DNA of 64,000 nucleotides from Bog-756 sp963703145. GTDB taxonomy: Bacteria > Actinomycetota > Acidimicrobiia > Acidimicrobiales > RAAP-2. The notes beneath the pieces were generated by a model that made no database searches, was not told the origin of the DNA, and saw only the letters and a program-made list of their open reading frames with translations. Shown one piece after another: positions 53,183 to 61,347 of the stretch (positions are counted from its first letter, which is position 1; the number at the start of each line of letters is the position of its first letter). The DNA lies in NCBI GenBank assembly GCA_963703145.1, contig OY969793.1, positions 3,782,001-3,846,000 of the forward strand. The letters run 5' to 3'. A program made the position numbers and the translations under genes.

Positions 53183-53201
53183 GCCGCGCCCCGTAAGCAG
53201 A

Positions 53202-54497
53202 TCAGCTTCCGTTCATCCACGTCCCACACTCAGGAGTCGGCGAAAGGAGCTTGAATCCGGAGTTTGCCGCCTGCAGAAACCATCTGCAGTCGGGGGACGC
53301 GTAATGCCCGAACACCGTGGAGTAGTTGATTGACACCGGATCGATCCCGTTCGCGTTGTAGGACGTAATAGAGCGAAGATCCTTGATCACATTTGCCCGT
53401 GTCGGATTGCTTCCGGCCAGCTTCAGTCCCTGGATCATCAGGTCGGCCCCGACCCACGCCTCGTATTCAGCAAACGTGGGAAATTGGTTCTTCGTGAAGT
53501 GCGCATACTTCTCCATCGCGGCATCCATGCTCTGAGTCCCGGCGTTGGAAGCGGAAAACGGCCGGAACATCGAAGCGAAATAGGTGCCCTGGAGGCTGCG
53601 CCATGCAGGCGACGACTCGACGCTCTGCTGGTACCCAGTCGGAAGGAGCGTCACTTTCTGGTTGACACCTTCCTGCTGAAACGCAGTGACAAGTGCGTTG
53701 TTGGACTCGTTCCCCATGTCGGGATACACGGCGTTGACGTTCTTTTGTTTGGCCAAGATCGCATCACCCGTGAACGACACTGAGGAAAGGGGAACGGTCG
53801 TGTTCAGGACGCCGGTGGTTCCGCCGGCATGCTCGAATGACTTCGAGGCATTTACTGCACCGACCTTGGACGTGCCACCGATCGGATACCCGTACGAGCC
53901 GAGGACCGTTCCACCATGCGCCTTCAGGAACTTGCCGACCAGAGTGCTCGCAGGTTGGGATGGATCAACGCTGCCGGTGTCGGCGGCGAACATGTTGGTG
54001 TACGGCTGCTTACCCCACTCAGGTCCATCGACCGAGCCTCCCGTGACCGGGACGCCCTGTTGCTGTGGGATCTTGGCACCGAGGAAGAAGAGCGGGCTCT
54101 CCGCCACGATTCCGAACGCGCCCTTGGAGAGGGCGTCCTGGATGGCTAGTGCCGGTTGGGTGGTCTGGTCGTCGATGATGACTCCGTCGATCATGTGGCC
54201 GTTGACGCCCCCCATGGCGTTCTGTTCCGCGATCCGTGCAGTGAACGCATCGGGACCAGGTAAGAACTGATCCGCTCCCGGTCCGGTCAACGAGGTCACT
54301 AACGCGATCGTGATGGGAGCCTTCCCACCGCTCGACCCGCCCGTTGAGGCGGTGGTTCCGCCCGTTGAGGCGGTGGTCGACGAAGATGTCGCCGAATTCG
54401 ACGAACAGCCGGCGAGGGTCAACACCACTGCGACGCTCACCCCACCGAGCACCCGGGCACGACGATCTCGTCGGAATCGCGATGTCCTGATTGTCAT
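53202..54497 (-). CDS. ABC transporter substrate-binding lipoprotein (branched-chain amino acid/urea type)
   Basis: 431 residues; the ATG is favoured over the adjacent TTG by GGGGAGG 5 bases upstream. Lipoprotein signal: positive N-terminus, then VSVAVVLTLAGC with lipobox Cys 31, followed by a Ser/Thr/Gly linker containing a duplicated 7-residue unit. The mature part is a type I periplasmic-binding fold (ITIALVTSLTGPGADQF, NAMGGVNGHMIDGVIIDDQTT, and so on). No permease or ATPase gene adjoins it, so it is an orphan in this window. The ligand is unknown. Confidence 0.9.
   Translation of the reverse strand: MTIRTSRFRRDRRARVLGGVSVAVVLTLAGCSSNSATSSSTTASTGGTTASTGGSSGGKAPITIALVTSLTGPGADQFLPGPDAFTARIAEQNAMGGVNGHMIDGVIIDDQTTQPALAIQDALSKGAFGIVAESPLFFLGAKIPQQQGVPVTGGSVDGPEWGKQPYTNMFAADTGSVDPSQPASTLVGKFLKAHGGTVLGSYGYPIGGTSKVGAVNASKSFEHAGGTTGVLNTTVPLSSVSFTGDAILAKQKNVNAVYPDMGNESNNALVTAFQQEGVNQKVTLLPTGYQQSVESSPAWRSLQGTYFASMFRPFSASNAGTQSMDAAMEKYAHFTKNQFPTFAEYEAWVGADLMIQGLKLAGSNPTRANVIKDLRSITSYNANGIDPVSINYSTVFGHYASPDCRWFLQAANSGFKLLSPTPECGTWMNGS
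54337..54378. repeat. 21-base tandem duplication inside the lipoprotein linker
   Basis: Two head-to-tail copies of a 21-base unit differing at one base, coding for two STTASTGG-like units in the linker after the lipobox. The unit length keeps frame, so the linker can change length by slippage without breaking the gene. Confidence 0.8.
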
Positions 54498-54618
54498 CAA
54501 TCCTCCCCATGTTGACGGTGATCCGCCGAGTACACGCCACTGATCAGCCGACTGCTAGAATGCTATTCCCAATGTACCAGAACGCGGTTCCTGATTCGCC
54601 TGTTCTCGAGATGTGCCA

Positions 54619-55554
54619 GTGAAGGCCGTCCGGAGTGCCGAAGGTGGGGTCAGCGTCGTCGACCTTGAGGAACCGCCAGGTGTCGGGGAGACGGTCACGG
54701 TCACCTCGGCGAGCATTTGCGGATCCGACCTCGGTTACATCCAGTTCGGCAGTCGCTCAATCCTCGGCCATGAACTCGCTGGGCACAGGGAGGACGGTAC
54801 CGCCGTCGCCGTCGAAGCGATCTACGGATGCCTCGCCTGCGAACAGTGCACGCGAGGTGCGTTCAACCTCTGTGCGACCCACGGCCAACGGGCTCTCGGC
54901 ATCACCGCAGACGGCGGCATGGCCGAGCAATTCCGCGCGCCCGCCGCGCGTTTGGTTCCGCTTCCCGCCGGCCTCGACATCCGCGATGCATCCATCGTCG
55001 AACCGGCGTCGGTCTCGTGGCACGCACTACGTCTAGGCGCCGCCGGACCGGAAACCACGATCGCCGTTGTTGGCGCAGGTGCACTCGGCCTCCTTGCGGT
55101 GGCTGGTGCCCGCCAGATGGGAGCGACCGTTATCGATCTGGAGGCTCGCCATCCGCATCAGCGCCAGGCCGGTGAGCGCCTCGGGGCACGACCCGACCCA
55201 CGGGGTCTCTACGATTTGGTCATCGAAGCCGCCGGAACGCGGGAAAGCCTGGCCCGCTCGATCGACCTGGTCGCCCCGGGCGGCACGGTCGTGGTGCTTG
55301 GCGTACACATGGGGACAGTCGATCTCGATTGGCACCAGTTGTTCATGAAGGAGACGCGTTTGGTGCCGTCCCTCGGCTACTGCACTCATGACGATCGACG
55401 GGAAATGGAGGAAGCCGCAGCAATGCTGGCAGACCAACCGGACGTCGCCGACACGGTGATCACTCACCGCTTCCCACTGGAGGAGGCCGTCGAGGCCTTC
55501 CGAGTGGCAGCTACGAAGTCCGAGGGCGCTATCCGCGTGGTGCTCGAGCCGTGA
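54619..55554 (+). CDS. Zinc-dependent alcohol dehydrogenase-like (MDR) protein
   Basis: About 311 residues; the GTG giving MKAVRSAEGG is preferred to one two codons earlier. Zinc motifs: ICGSDLGYIQFG (catalytic Cys), GHELAGH (HE) and the structural-zinc stretch CLACEQCTRGAFNLC. The cofactor domain has VVGAGALGLLAVAGARQMGA. It is shorter than usual MDRs (about 350), mainly in the N-terminal domain. Its stop overlaps the VOC gene by 4 bases, so the two form an operon divergent from the binding protein. Confidence 0.88.
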   Translation: MKAVRSAEGGVSVVDLEEPPGVGETVTVTSASICGSDLGYIQFGSRSILGHELAGHREDGTAVAVEAIYGCLACEQCTRGAFNLCATHGQRALGITADGGMAEQFRAPAARLVPLPAGLDIRDASIVEPASVSWHALRLGAAGPETTIAVVGAGALGLLAVAGARQMGATVIDLEARHPHQRQAGERLGARPDPRGLYDLVIEAAGTRESLARSIDLVAPGGTVVVLGVHMGTVDLDWHQLFMKETRLVPSLGYCTHDDRREMEEAAAMLADQPDVADTVITHRFPLEEAVEAFRVAATKSEGAIRVVLEP

Positions 55555-55994
55555 GGGCCGAAGATCTGTTCCACGTCGGCATTGTCGTTGATGACCTCGA
55601 CGCCTCACTCGAGGACTACGCCGCCTTGTTCGGATACGAGTGGTGCGATGAGGTACACGTTGAGCAGCAGGTCCTTCTCGCTGAGGGCGAGGAGACCATC
55701 GACTTCCAGTTCCGTTACTCGCGCAGTGTGCCTCGCATCGAAGTGATCCAGAGCCAACCCGGGACGCTCTGGACCCCGGCCGCAGGGTCGGGTATCCATC
55801 ACCTCGGCTACTGGTCCGACGATGTGTCGAGGGACGGCTGGGCCCTCGAGCAATCCGGGTGCGCAATGGAGGCAGCCGGAACCAACGAGAGCGGATTGCA
55901 GTCCTGGGCCTACCATCGCAGCGTCCAGGGACCGAGAATCGAGCTCGTGTCGCTTGGGCTTCGTCCGTCACTCGAGCAGATGTGGACCAACTGA
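55551..55994 (+). CDS. VOC (glyoxalase/dioxygenase fold) family protein
   Basis: 147 residues in two beta-alpha-beta-beta-beta units: FHVGIVVDDLDASLEDYAALFGY and, in the second, SGIHHLGYWSDDVSRDGWALEQSG, ending RIELVSLGL. The His of FHVGI, the His of IHHLGYW and the Glu of RIELVS are at the usual metal-binding positions. Such proteins include glyoxalases, epimerases and extradiol dioxygenases; which applies is unknown. Translationally coupled to the alcohol dehydrogenase. Confidence 0.87.
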   Translation: MRAEDLFHVGIVVDDLDASLEDYAALFGYEWCDEVHVEQQVLLAEGEETIDFQFRYSRSVPRIEVIQSQPGTLWTPAAGSGIHHLGYWSDDVSRDGWALEQSGCAMEAAGTNESGLQSWAYHRSVQGPRIELVSLGLRPSLEQMWTN

Positions 55995-56215
55995 GCGATC
56001 ACTGAGAAGTTGGCCGGCTCGCATGCCTTGGTTCCGGACGATGCGTCGCATCTCTTGCGATCGCTGCCGAGAGCCAACAGAGATCGAGCGCCCTAGCAGA
56101 GCATCCCAATCGATCAGGAGTCCGGCAGATTCCATGGGTGAGCGCCACTGGTCAGATCTGGTTGGGACGACTTCATGCCGACCGTTCGACAGACGAAGAA
56201 CCGGTCATCACGTGT

Positions 56216-56926
56216 TCACTGTGGACGTGGCGTCTCGATGCAGAATCGTACGATGTGCTCGATCTCCTCGGGACTAGGTTGCGTTCTGGCCCACAGATGG
56301 TCCGACACCTTTCCGAGCGTGGCGTGCGCAGCGAGCGAGGTGTCCAATTCGGGAGCACTGCTTCCGAGAGCGAGGAAGGGAGCGTGCAGAAGTGCACCCA
56401 GTGGGATACTGGCGTTGTAGTTCTCGGCCGAGATACCGGCACCAGTGCTGATGCCGTTCCAGAGCACAGCCAGCGTGGTAGCGGCTGCCCGCCCGCTCGT
56501 CTGCGAGAGCATGCCCTCGACCCAGCACCGAACCTTTCCCTCCGGTGCCGTCACCTTCTGCATCTGGTGTGTGATGTAGCTGACCAGCCGCTCAGTTCCG
56601 TCCTCGAGGAGAGCGACGATCAGCGCGTCTTTTGAGGAGAAGTGCCTATAGAACGTGTCATTGGACACTCCTGCTGCGGAAACGATGTCAGCGACTCGGA
56701 CCTTCGATTCGGTGCCACGCTCGCTCATGACAGCAAAGGCGGCCGTGAGAATGCGTCGGACCTCGTCGGTGTAGTCCGGACCCCGCTTTGCCAAGGTCCG
56801 GGCGGCGATACGAGAGGCTACGCCGGTTGAGGAGGGAATCGCATTCTGCGGCACAAGAACCAGATCGTCCCACCGACAAAGAGTGTTCGCAAAAGCCACC
56901 GGTGGTGCACCGAACCAGAGGCGCAT
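56216..56926 (-). CDS. TetR family transcriptional regulator
   Basis: 236 residues as drawn; the first 40 precede the conserved region, so the true start may be later. HTH: EVRRILTAAFAVMSERGTESKVRVADIVSAAGVSNDTFYRHFSSKDALIVALLEDG. Convergent with the alcohol dehydrogenase/VOC operon (about 220 bases between), inside the tRNA-bounded region. It may regulate that operon or the binding protein. Confidence 0.84.
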   Translation of the reverse strand: MRLWFGAPPVAFANTLCRWDDLVLVPQNAIPSSTGVASRIAARTLAKRGPDYTDEVRRILTAAFAVMSERGTESKVRVADIVSAAGVSNDTFYRHFSSKDALIVALLEDGTERLVSYITHQMQKVTAPEGKVRCWVEGMLSQTSGRAAATTLAVLWNGISTGAGISAENYNASIPLGALLHAPFLALGSSAPELDTSLAAHATLGKVSDHLWARTQPSPEEIEHIVRFCIETPRPQ

Positions 56927-57299
56927 CGAGGCGCGAACCGTTGGACCCCCCTCGGTGGGTCTTCGACGCTGCTCGAGAAGGCTGGGCCGACCGCACCAAT
57001 CATCACGATCAGCGATCAGCGATCAGCGATCAGCGATCGGCGCCTGCGCCTCGACAACGTGGACACGGCCGGTTCGGTGACCCTGCACCGTCAAGGCCGC
57101 CTCCACCACACCGGCATCAGTCGTGGCCATGCCAGTTGGAGGTGGCCATGCACATCGACGGACTCGATATCGAGGCGGATCGGGCTGGACGGTTCGCCAG
57201 GGCGGCGACTCGTCCTCGTCCTCGACCCGACCAACGACTACCAACACCTGCCTTGACGGGAATGTCGTGGTCTCCGATGTCTCGCGACATCACACACTG
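56927..57299. other. Gene-free stretch next to tRNA-Ser, with 7-base tandem repeats
   Basis: 373 bases without a credible gene between the TetR start and the 3' end of tRNA-Ser, the place where an integrase gene or its relics would be expected. None can be seen. It contains the short tandem repeats listed separately and no clear promoter. Confidence 0.5.
57007..57041. repeat. Tandem heptamer repeat (GATCAGC), 4 perfect plus 1 imperfect copies
   Basis: GATCAGC is repeated four times head to tail and followed by GATCGGC. Short iterated repeats beside a tRNA integration site may be integrase or excisionase arm sites, or simple slippage products. Confidence 0.85.
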
Positions 57300-57384
57300 C
57301 GGAGGGAGTGGGATTCGAACCCACGGAGGCTTGCACCTCACGGCTTTTCAAGAGCCGCGGATTTGTCCGCTCTGCCATCCCTCC
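57300..57384 (-). tRNA. tRNA-Ser (anticodon TGA)
   Basis: On the minus strand the acceptor stem GGAGGGA pairs with TCCCTCC, with discriminator G and no encoded CCA. The anticodon arm is CGGCT-CTTGAAA-AGCCG with TGA in the loop. A long variable arm (GTGAGGTGCAAGCCTC) marks the serine class, and the T arm is GTGGG-TTCGAAT-CCCAC. All stems pair. A fragment of the same tRNA lies 6.5 kb away at 50732. Confidence 0.95.
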
Positions 57385-57430
57385 CGAGCGACTGCCAGGG
57401 TACTCGCCGCCGCTAACCAGGAACTACCGG

Positions 57431-58423
57431 CTAGCCCCGCGGGTCCTCGCCATTGCTGATCTCGGCGGCCAGGGCGTCCATCCATACTCCGGCCTGACGC
57501 TTGGACGACTCGACCTCCCGCCGGATGGCCGGCCCCGCAGCACCGGCGGCCGGATAGGAGCCGAGGAACTTCACGCCAGCCAGTTCGGCGTGGAGATCGC
57601 GCAGACAGTCAGCGACGACAGCGTCAGCCACGTGGCCCTCGAAGTCGATGATGAAGCAGTAATCACCCAAGGCCTGCTTGGTCGGCCGCGACTCCAGCTT
57701 GTTCAGGTTGATGTTCCGGGCGGCGAAGTGGCCCAGGATGGCGTACAGACTCCCGGGATGGTCGGCGTTCTGGAAGCAGGCGATGCTGGTCTTGTCGTGA
57801 CCCGTGGGTGCCGGGATGCCTGAACGGGCCAGCGAGACGAAGCGGGTCTGGTTGTCCGGGTGGTCCTCCACGTCCTCCACCAGAATGTCGAGACCATAGA
57901 GCTTGGCGGCCAAGCGGGGGGCGATCGCCGCCGTGGGCCGAGAGGCCATGGCGGCATCACCGCTGCCGACCAGCCGGGCGGCCTCGGCGGTGGAGTTAGT
58001 GGCCAGGGTCTCGGCTCTGGGCAGCCGGGAGGTCAGGAAGCCGCGGCACTGGGCGGTGGCCATGGGGATGGATGCCACCCGTTCGATCTGGGCCAGCTCG
58101 GTGCCGGGTGTGGCCATCAGGTGGAGGTGGATGTCGAGGACCACTTCGCGCTGGATACGCAGGTCGACATCGAACAAGAGGCTGTCGACGATGTCCCGCA
58201 CCGTGCCCTCGATGGCGTTCTCCAACGGGACGAACCCCAGATCGACCTGGTCACTGCGGACGGCCTCGAGCACCTCGACCAAGGAACCGAACGGGGTGAT
58301 CCGGGACGATGCATAGTCGGGCTCGCTGAGAAGCGCCTCCTCGGTGAAGGTGCCTTCGGGACCGAGGAATCCGATGCTGGGTGTTGGACCGCGTGACGGC
58401 CCGGAGGATGCGTCTGGCGCCAT
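57431..58423 (-). CDS. pheA: Prephenate dehydratase
   Basis: 330 residues. Catalytic domain with IGFLGPEGTFTEEAL, FVPLENAIEGTV, and NQTRFVSLAR holding the Thr-Arg-Phe active-site motif (193-195). The C-terminal ACT regulatory domain has ADHPGSLYAILGHFAARNINLNKLESRP, with the ESRP phenylalanine-binding motif at 244-247. It converts prephenate to phenylpyruvate and is feedback-inhibited by phenylalanine. Single-function form (no chorismate mutase). Divergent from larB with a 23-base gap. Confidence 0.96.
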   Translation of the reverse strand: MAPDASSGPSRGPTPSIGFLGPEGTFTEEALLSEPDYASSRITPFGSLVEVLEAVRSDQVDLGFVPLENAIEGTVRDIVDSLLFDVDLRIQREVVLDIHLHLMATPGTELAQIERVASIPMATAQCRGFLTSRLPRAETLATNSTAEAARLVGSGDAAMASRPTAAIAPRLAAKLYGLDILVEDVEDHPDNQTRFVSLARSGIPAPTGHDKTSIACFQNADHPGSLYAILGHFAARNINLNKLESRPTKQALGDYCFIIDFEGHVADAVVADCLRDLHAELAGVKFLGSYPAAGAAGPAIRREVESSKRQAGVWMDALAAEISNGEDPRG

Positions 58424-58446
58424 ACCCAGGCAGGATAGTGAACATC

Positions 58447-59289
58447 ATGGACGAACCCGCACTGCAACGACTGCTCGCCGACGTCCGATCGGGGGAGTGC
58501 ACCCCCGACGAGGCGGTGCACCGGCTGCGCCGTCTGCCCTTCGCTGACCTGGGGTTCGCCAAGGTCGATCACCACCGCAGCCTGCGCCAGGGGCTCCCCG
58601 AGGCCGTCTACGGCCAAGGCAAGACCGCCGAGCAGTGTGCGGCGATCGTCGGCGAGCTGCTGGCCGGGGGCATAGAGGGGAGAGGGGATGGAGAGGGGAG
58701 AGGGGATGGAGGCCAGGGCGGCACGGTCGCAGGCAATGGTGGACCGGTCATCCTGACCCGGGCCGACCAGTCCCAGGTAGGTGAGGCCCTCCGCCAGCAC
58801 CCCGGGGGACTGCGCACGATCACCGGCCCGGCCACGGGAGGAGACCAGGTCCGAGGCGAGCTGTCCACCGTGGTGTGGCGTCCGGCCCCGGATCGACCGG
58901 CGAGGACCCTGGTGGTCACGGCCGGCACCTCGGATCTGCCGGTGGCCCGCGAGTGCGAGGCCACCCTCACCGCCCTCGGACTGCGCCCCACCTTGGTAGC
59001 GGACTGTGGGGTGGCCGGTGTGCACCGGCTGCTGGCGGCGGCCGACGAGTTGGCCGACGCCGACGCCATCGTCGTGGTGGCGGGTATGGAAGGAGCGCTG
59101 GCCAGCCTCATCGGAGGCATCAGCCCTGCGCCGGTCGTGGCCGTGCCTACCAGCACCGGCTACGGCGCCGCACTCGAAGGGGTCACGGCGTTGTTGGCCA
59201 TGCATGCCTCATGTGCCGCCGGGATCACGGTGGTCGGGATCGACAACGGCTTCGGTGCGGCCTGCGCCATCGCCCGGATCCTGGCGTGA
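58447..59289 (+). CDS. larB: Pyridinium-3,5-biscarboxylic acid mononucleotide synthase (nickel-pincer cofactor synthesis)
   Basis: 280 residues from ATG (MDEPALQRLL). The C-terminal part has the AIR-carboxylase-like fold: VVTAGTSDLPVARECEATLTALG, VADCGVAGVHRLL, VVVAGMEGALASLIGGI and AVPTSTGYGAALEG. LarB carboxylates and hydrolyses nicotinic acid adenine dinucleotide, the first step to the nickel-pincer nucleotide. The N-terminal domain carries a low-complexity insert (GEGRGDGG) made by an 18-base tandem duplication. GTGA overlap with larC. Confidence 0.92.
   Translation: MDEPALQRLLADVRSGECTPDEAVHRLRRLPFADLGFAKVDHHRSLRQGLPEAVYGQGKTAEQCAAIVGELLAGGIEGRGDGEGRGDGGQGGTVAGNGGPVILTRADQSQVGEALRQHPGGLRTITGPATGGDQVRGELSTVVWRPAPDRPARTLVVTAGTSDLPVARECEATLTALGLRPTLVADCGVAGVHRLLAAADELADADAIVVVAGMEGALASLIGGISPAPVVAVPTSTGYGAALEGVTALLAMHASCAAGITVVGIDNGFGAACAIARILA
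58671..58712. repeat. Purine-rich tandem duplication inside larB
   Basis: Two copies of an 18-base G/A unit (GGGGAGAGGGGATGGAGA-like) encode RGDGEGRGDG. The unit keeps frame and lies in a linker between domains, so it is probably neutral expansion. Confidence 0.7.
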
Positions 59290-60673
59290 CCGGCCCGCCC
59301 GCGCCGGCCGGCCCGAGATCAGTCGCCTGGTTCCACTGCTTCGCCGGCATTGCCGGTGACATGGCCCTTGGGAGCCTGCTCGATGCCGGGGCCGAGTTCG
59401 ACGAGGTGCTGGCCCTGTTGGAGCGGCTGCCCCTGCCGGGATGGGGGCTGGAGACCGAGCCGGTGCTCCGGGGTGGCATCGCGGCCACCCGGGCGGTGGT
59501 CACGGTGGACGACAACGTGGTGGTGCGCACCCACGCCCACATCGTCGGCCTGATCGAGGAGGCCCGTCTCCCCGAGCGCGTGGCGCCCGTGCCCTGTCCA
59601 CCTTCGCTGTGTTGGCCGACGTGGAGGCCCGGCTGCATCGTCGCCCCGTTGACCAGGTCCACTTCCACGAGGTGGGGGGACACGACACCATCGTCGACGT
59701 GGTGGGGACGGCGGCGGCACTCGAGGTGCTGGGGATCGACGAGATTCGGGCCAGTCCGGTGGCCACCGGCCTCGGGATGGTCCGGAGCGCCCACGGGATG
59801 CTGCCCAACCCCGCACCCGCGGTCGTAGCCCTCCTCGAGGGGGTGCCCACCTGGGGTCGACCGGTGGCGCTGGAGTTGACCACCCCGACCGGCGCCGCCC
59901 TCCTGGCCGCGCTGTCGTCGGGATTCGGGCCCCTTCCCCCCATGCGGATCACCGGCCAGGGTTTCGGGGCCGGCACCAACGAACTCGACGAACTGCCGAA
60001 CTGCACCCAGGTGGTGACCGGGGTCCGGGTCGACCGGCTGACGGGGGGCGATCTCCGGCCCGCCGGTGGAGCGGGTCATGGCGGGTTGGCCGGAGTGGTG
60101 CCTGACGGTGACGCCGATGCCGGGCAACCCGTGGCGGTCCTCGAGGTCAACGTCGACGATGCCACCGGCGAGCAGTTGGCCCACGCAGTGGCAGCGCTCC
60201 TCGAGGCCGGGGCCCACGATGCGTGGCTGTCCCCGGTGGTCATGAAAAAAGGGAGACCCGGCACTGTGGTGCACGTCCTGTGCGACCCAGCCCAGGTGCC
60301 GGTGGTCCGCGATGTGCTGCGGGACACCACTGGGTCCCTCGGGGTGCGCCTGTCGTCGGCTGAGCGCTGGCCGGTGGCCCGGAGCATCGAGTCGGTCTGG
60401 GTCGACGGGCAGATGGTCCGGGTCAAGGTCAGCGCCGGCAGGATCAAGGCCGAGTACGACGATGTGGCCCGGGTGGCCAGGCGCACGGGACGGTCCGTTC
60501 GGGAGGTGGCCGTGCAGGCCGAGGACCTCTGGCGCCGCGAGGAGTCCGGATTGCGGTCGGTGTCTCCCGATCAGACTGGGTCCGACGATGCTCCAGCCGG
60601 CAACGACGGATCAGGTGGGACTCCACTGACCCGATTGCTCCCGTCGTCGGAGCCGGGTGACGACCTGGCCTGA
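59286..60673 (+). CDS. larC: Nickel-pincer cofactor nickel-insertion protein LarC, single-base frameshift
   Basis: FHCFAGIAGDMALGSLLDAGAEFDEV through HIVGLIEEARLPERV is in one frame. The rest (FAVLADVEARLHRR, VHFHEVGGHDTIVDVVG, ELTTPTGAALLAAL, VLEVNVDDATGEQLAHAV, SPVVMKKGRPGTVVHVLC, VKVSAGRIKAEYDDVARVAR) is in another, about 462 residues in total. Adding one base near 59584 joins them. The metal-rich HFHEVGGHDTI motif and the C-terminal cysteine-poor domain are typical of LarC, which inserts nickel using CTP. Neither larE nor larA is in the window. Confidence 0.87.
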
Positions 60674-60788
60674 CGAAGGCTTCCTTCCGGGGCATTCGTG
60701 GCGCGGCTGGGCCGGGGTGGCCCACATCGGGTCCAGGTGCCGACTACCGTCTGGCCTGTCTCTGATGCCCACCACCAAAGGAACCCGA

Positions 60789-61316
60789 ATGTCTCGCATG
60801 CGCACCTGGTCCCTCGGCGCGGTGGCCGTGGCCGCCATCGGCCTGGCCGGGTGTAGCTCCTCGGCTGCGCCGTCCACCACCTCGCCGCCCACGACCACGG
60901 TCACGGCCGCATCCATCCCGCCGGCCGACCGCTCGCCGGCCGGCACCACCGGCCAGGAGCCCACCGTCACCGTGCCCTCCGGCACCGCACCCTCCCACCT
61001 GGAGAGTGCGGACCTGATCACGGGCACCGGTCCGAAGGCCATGTCCGGTGACACGGTCACCGTGCAGTACGTGCTGGCCACCTACTCGTCGGACAAGGTC
61101 ATCCAGTCGTCGTGGTCGAGCCAGCCCTTCACATTCACCCTCGGCCAGGGACAGGTCATCCCCGGATGGGACAAGGGCGTCGCCGGCATGCAGGCCGGTG
61201 GACGCCGTGAGCTGATCATCCCGCCCGGTCTGGGTTACGGCGCCCAGTCGCCTGGCGCGGGCATTGCCCCCAACGACACCCTGGTCTTCGTCGTCGATCT
61301 CCTGAAGATCAACTGA
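60789..61316 (+). CDS. FKBP-type peptidyl-prolyl isomerase lipoprotein
   Basis: 175 residues from ATG with AAAGGA upstream. Signal VAVAAIGLAGC with lipobox Cys 22, then a Ser/Thr/Pro-rich linker of about 40 residues. The FKBP domain shows SGDTVTVQYVLATYSSDKVIQSSW, FTLGQGQVIPGWDKGVAGMQAGGRRELIIPP, LGYGAQSPGAGIAPNDTLVFVVDLLKI, with the usual active-site residues. A membrane-anchored, extracytoplasmic folding helper. Confidence 0.94.
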   Translation: MSRMRTWSLGAVAVAAIGLAGCSSSAAPSTTSPPTTTVTAASIPPADRSPAGTTGQEPTVTVPSGTAPSHLESADLITGTGPKAMSGDTVTVQYVLATYSSDKVIQSSWSSQPFTFTLGQGQVIPGWDKGVAGMQAGGRRELIIPPGLGYGAQSPGAGIAPNDTLVFVVDLLKIN

Positions 61317-61347
61317 AGCCGCCCGGACAAGGAAGCTAGGCGCCGGG

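Noticed and set aside
52948..53229. 93-codon minus-strand frame in the gap between binding protein and GT39
   Set aside because: No recognisable family, overlaps the end of the binding protein gene and the hairpin cluster; composition looks non-coding.
57007..57041. Tandem heptamers considered as a CRISPR array
   Set aside because: Unit is 7 bases without spacers and there are no cas genes; no CRISPR array was found anywhere in the window.
59560..59600. Programmed ribosomal frameshift in larC
   Set aside because: No slippery heptamer or obvious downstream structure, and many other genes here carry the same kind of indel; kept only as a possibility to check.
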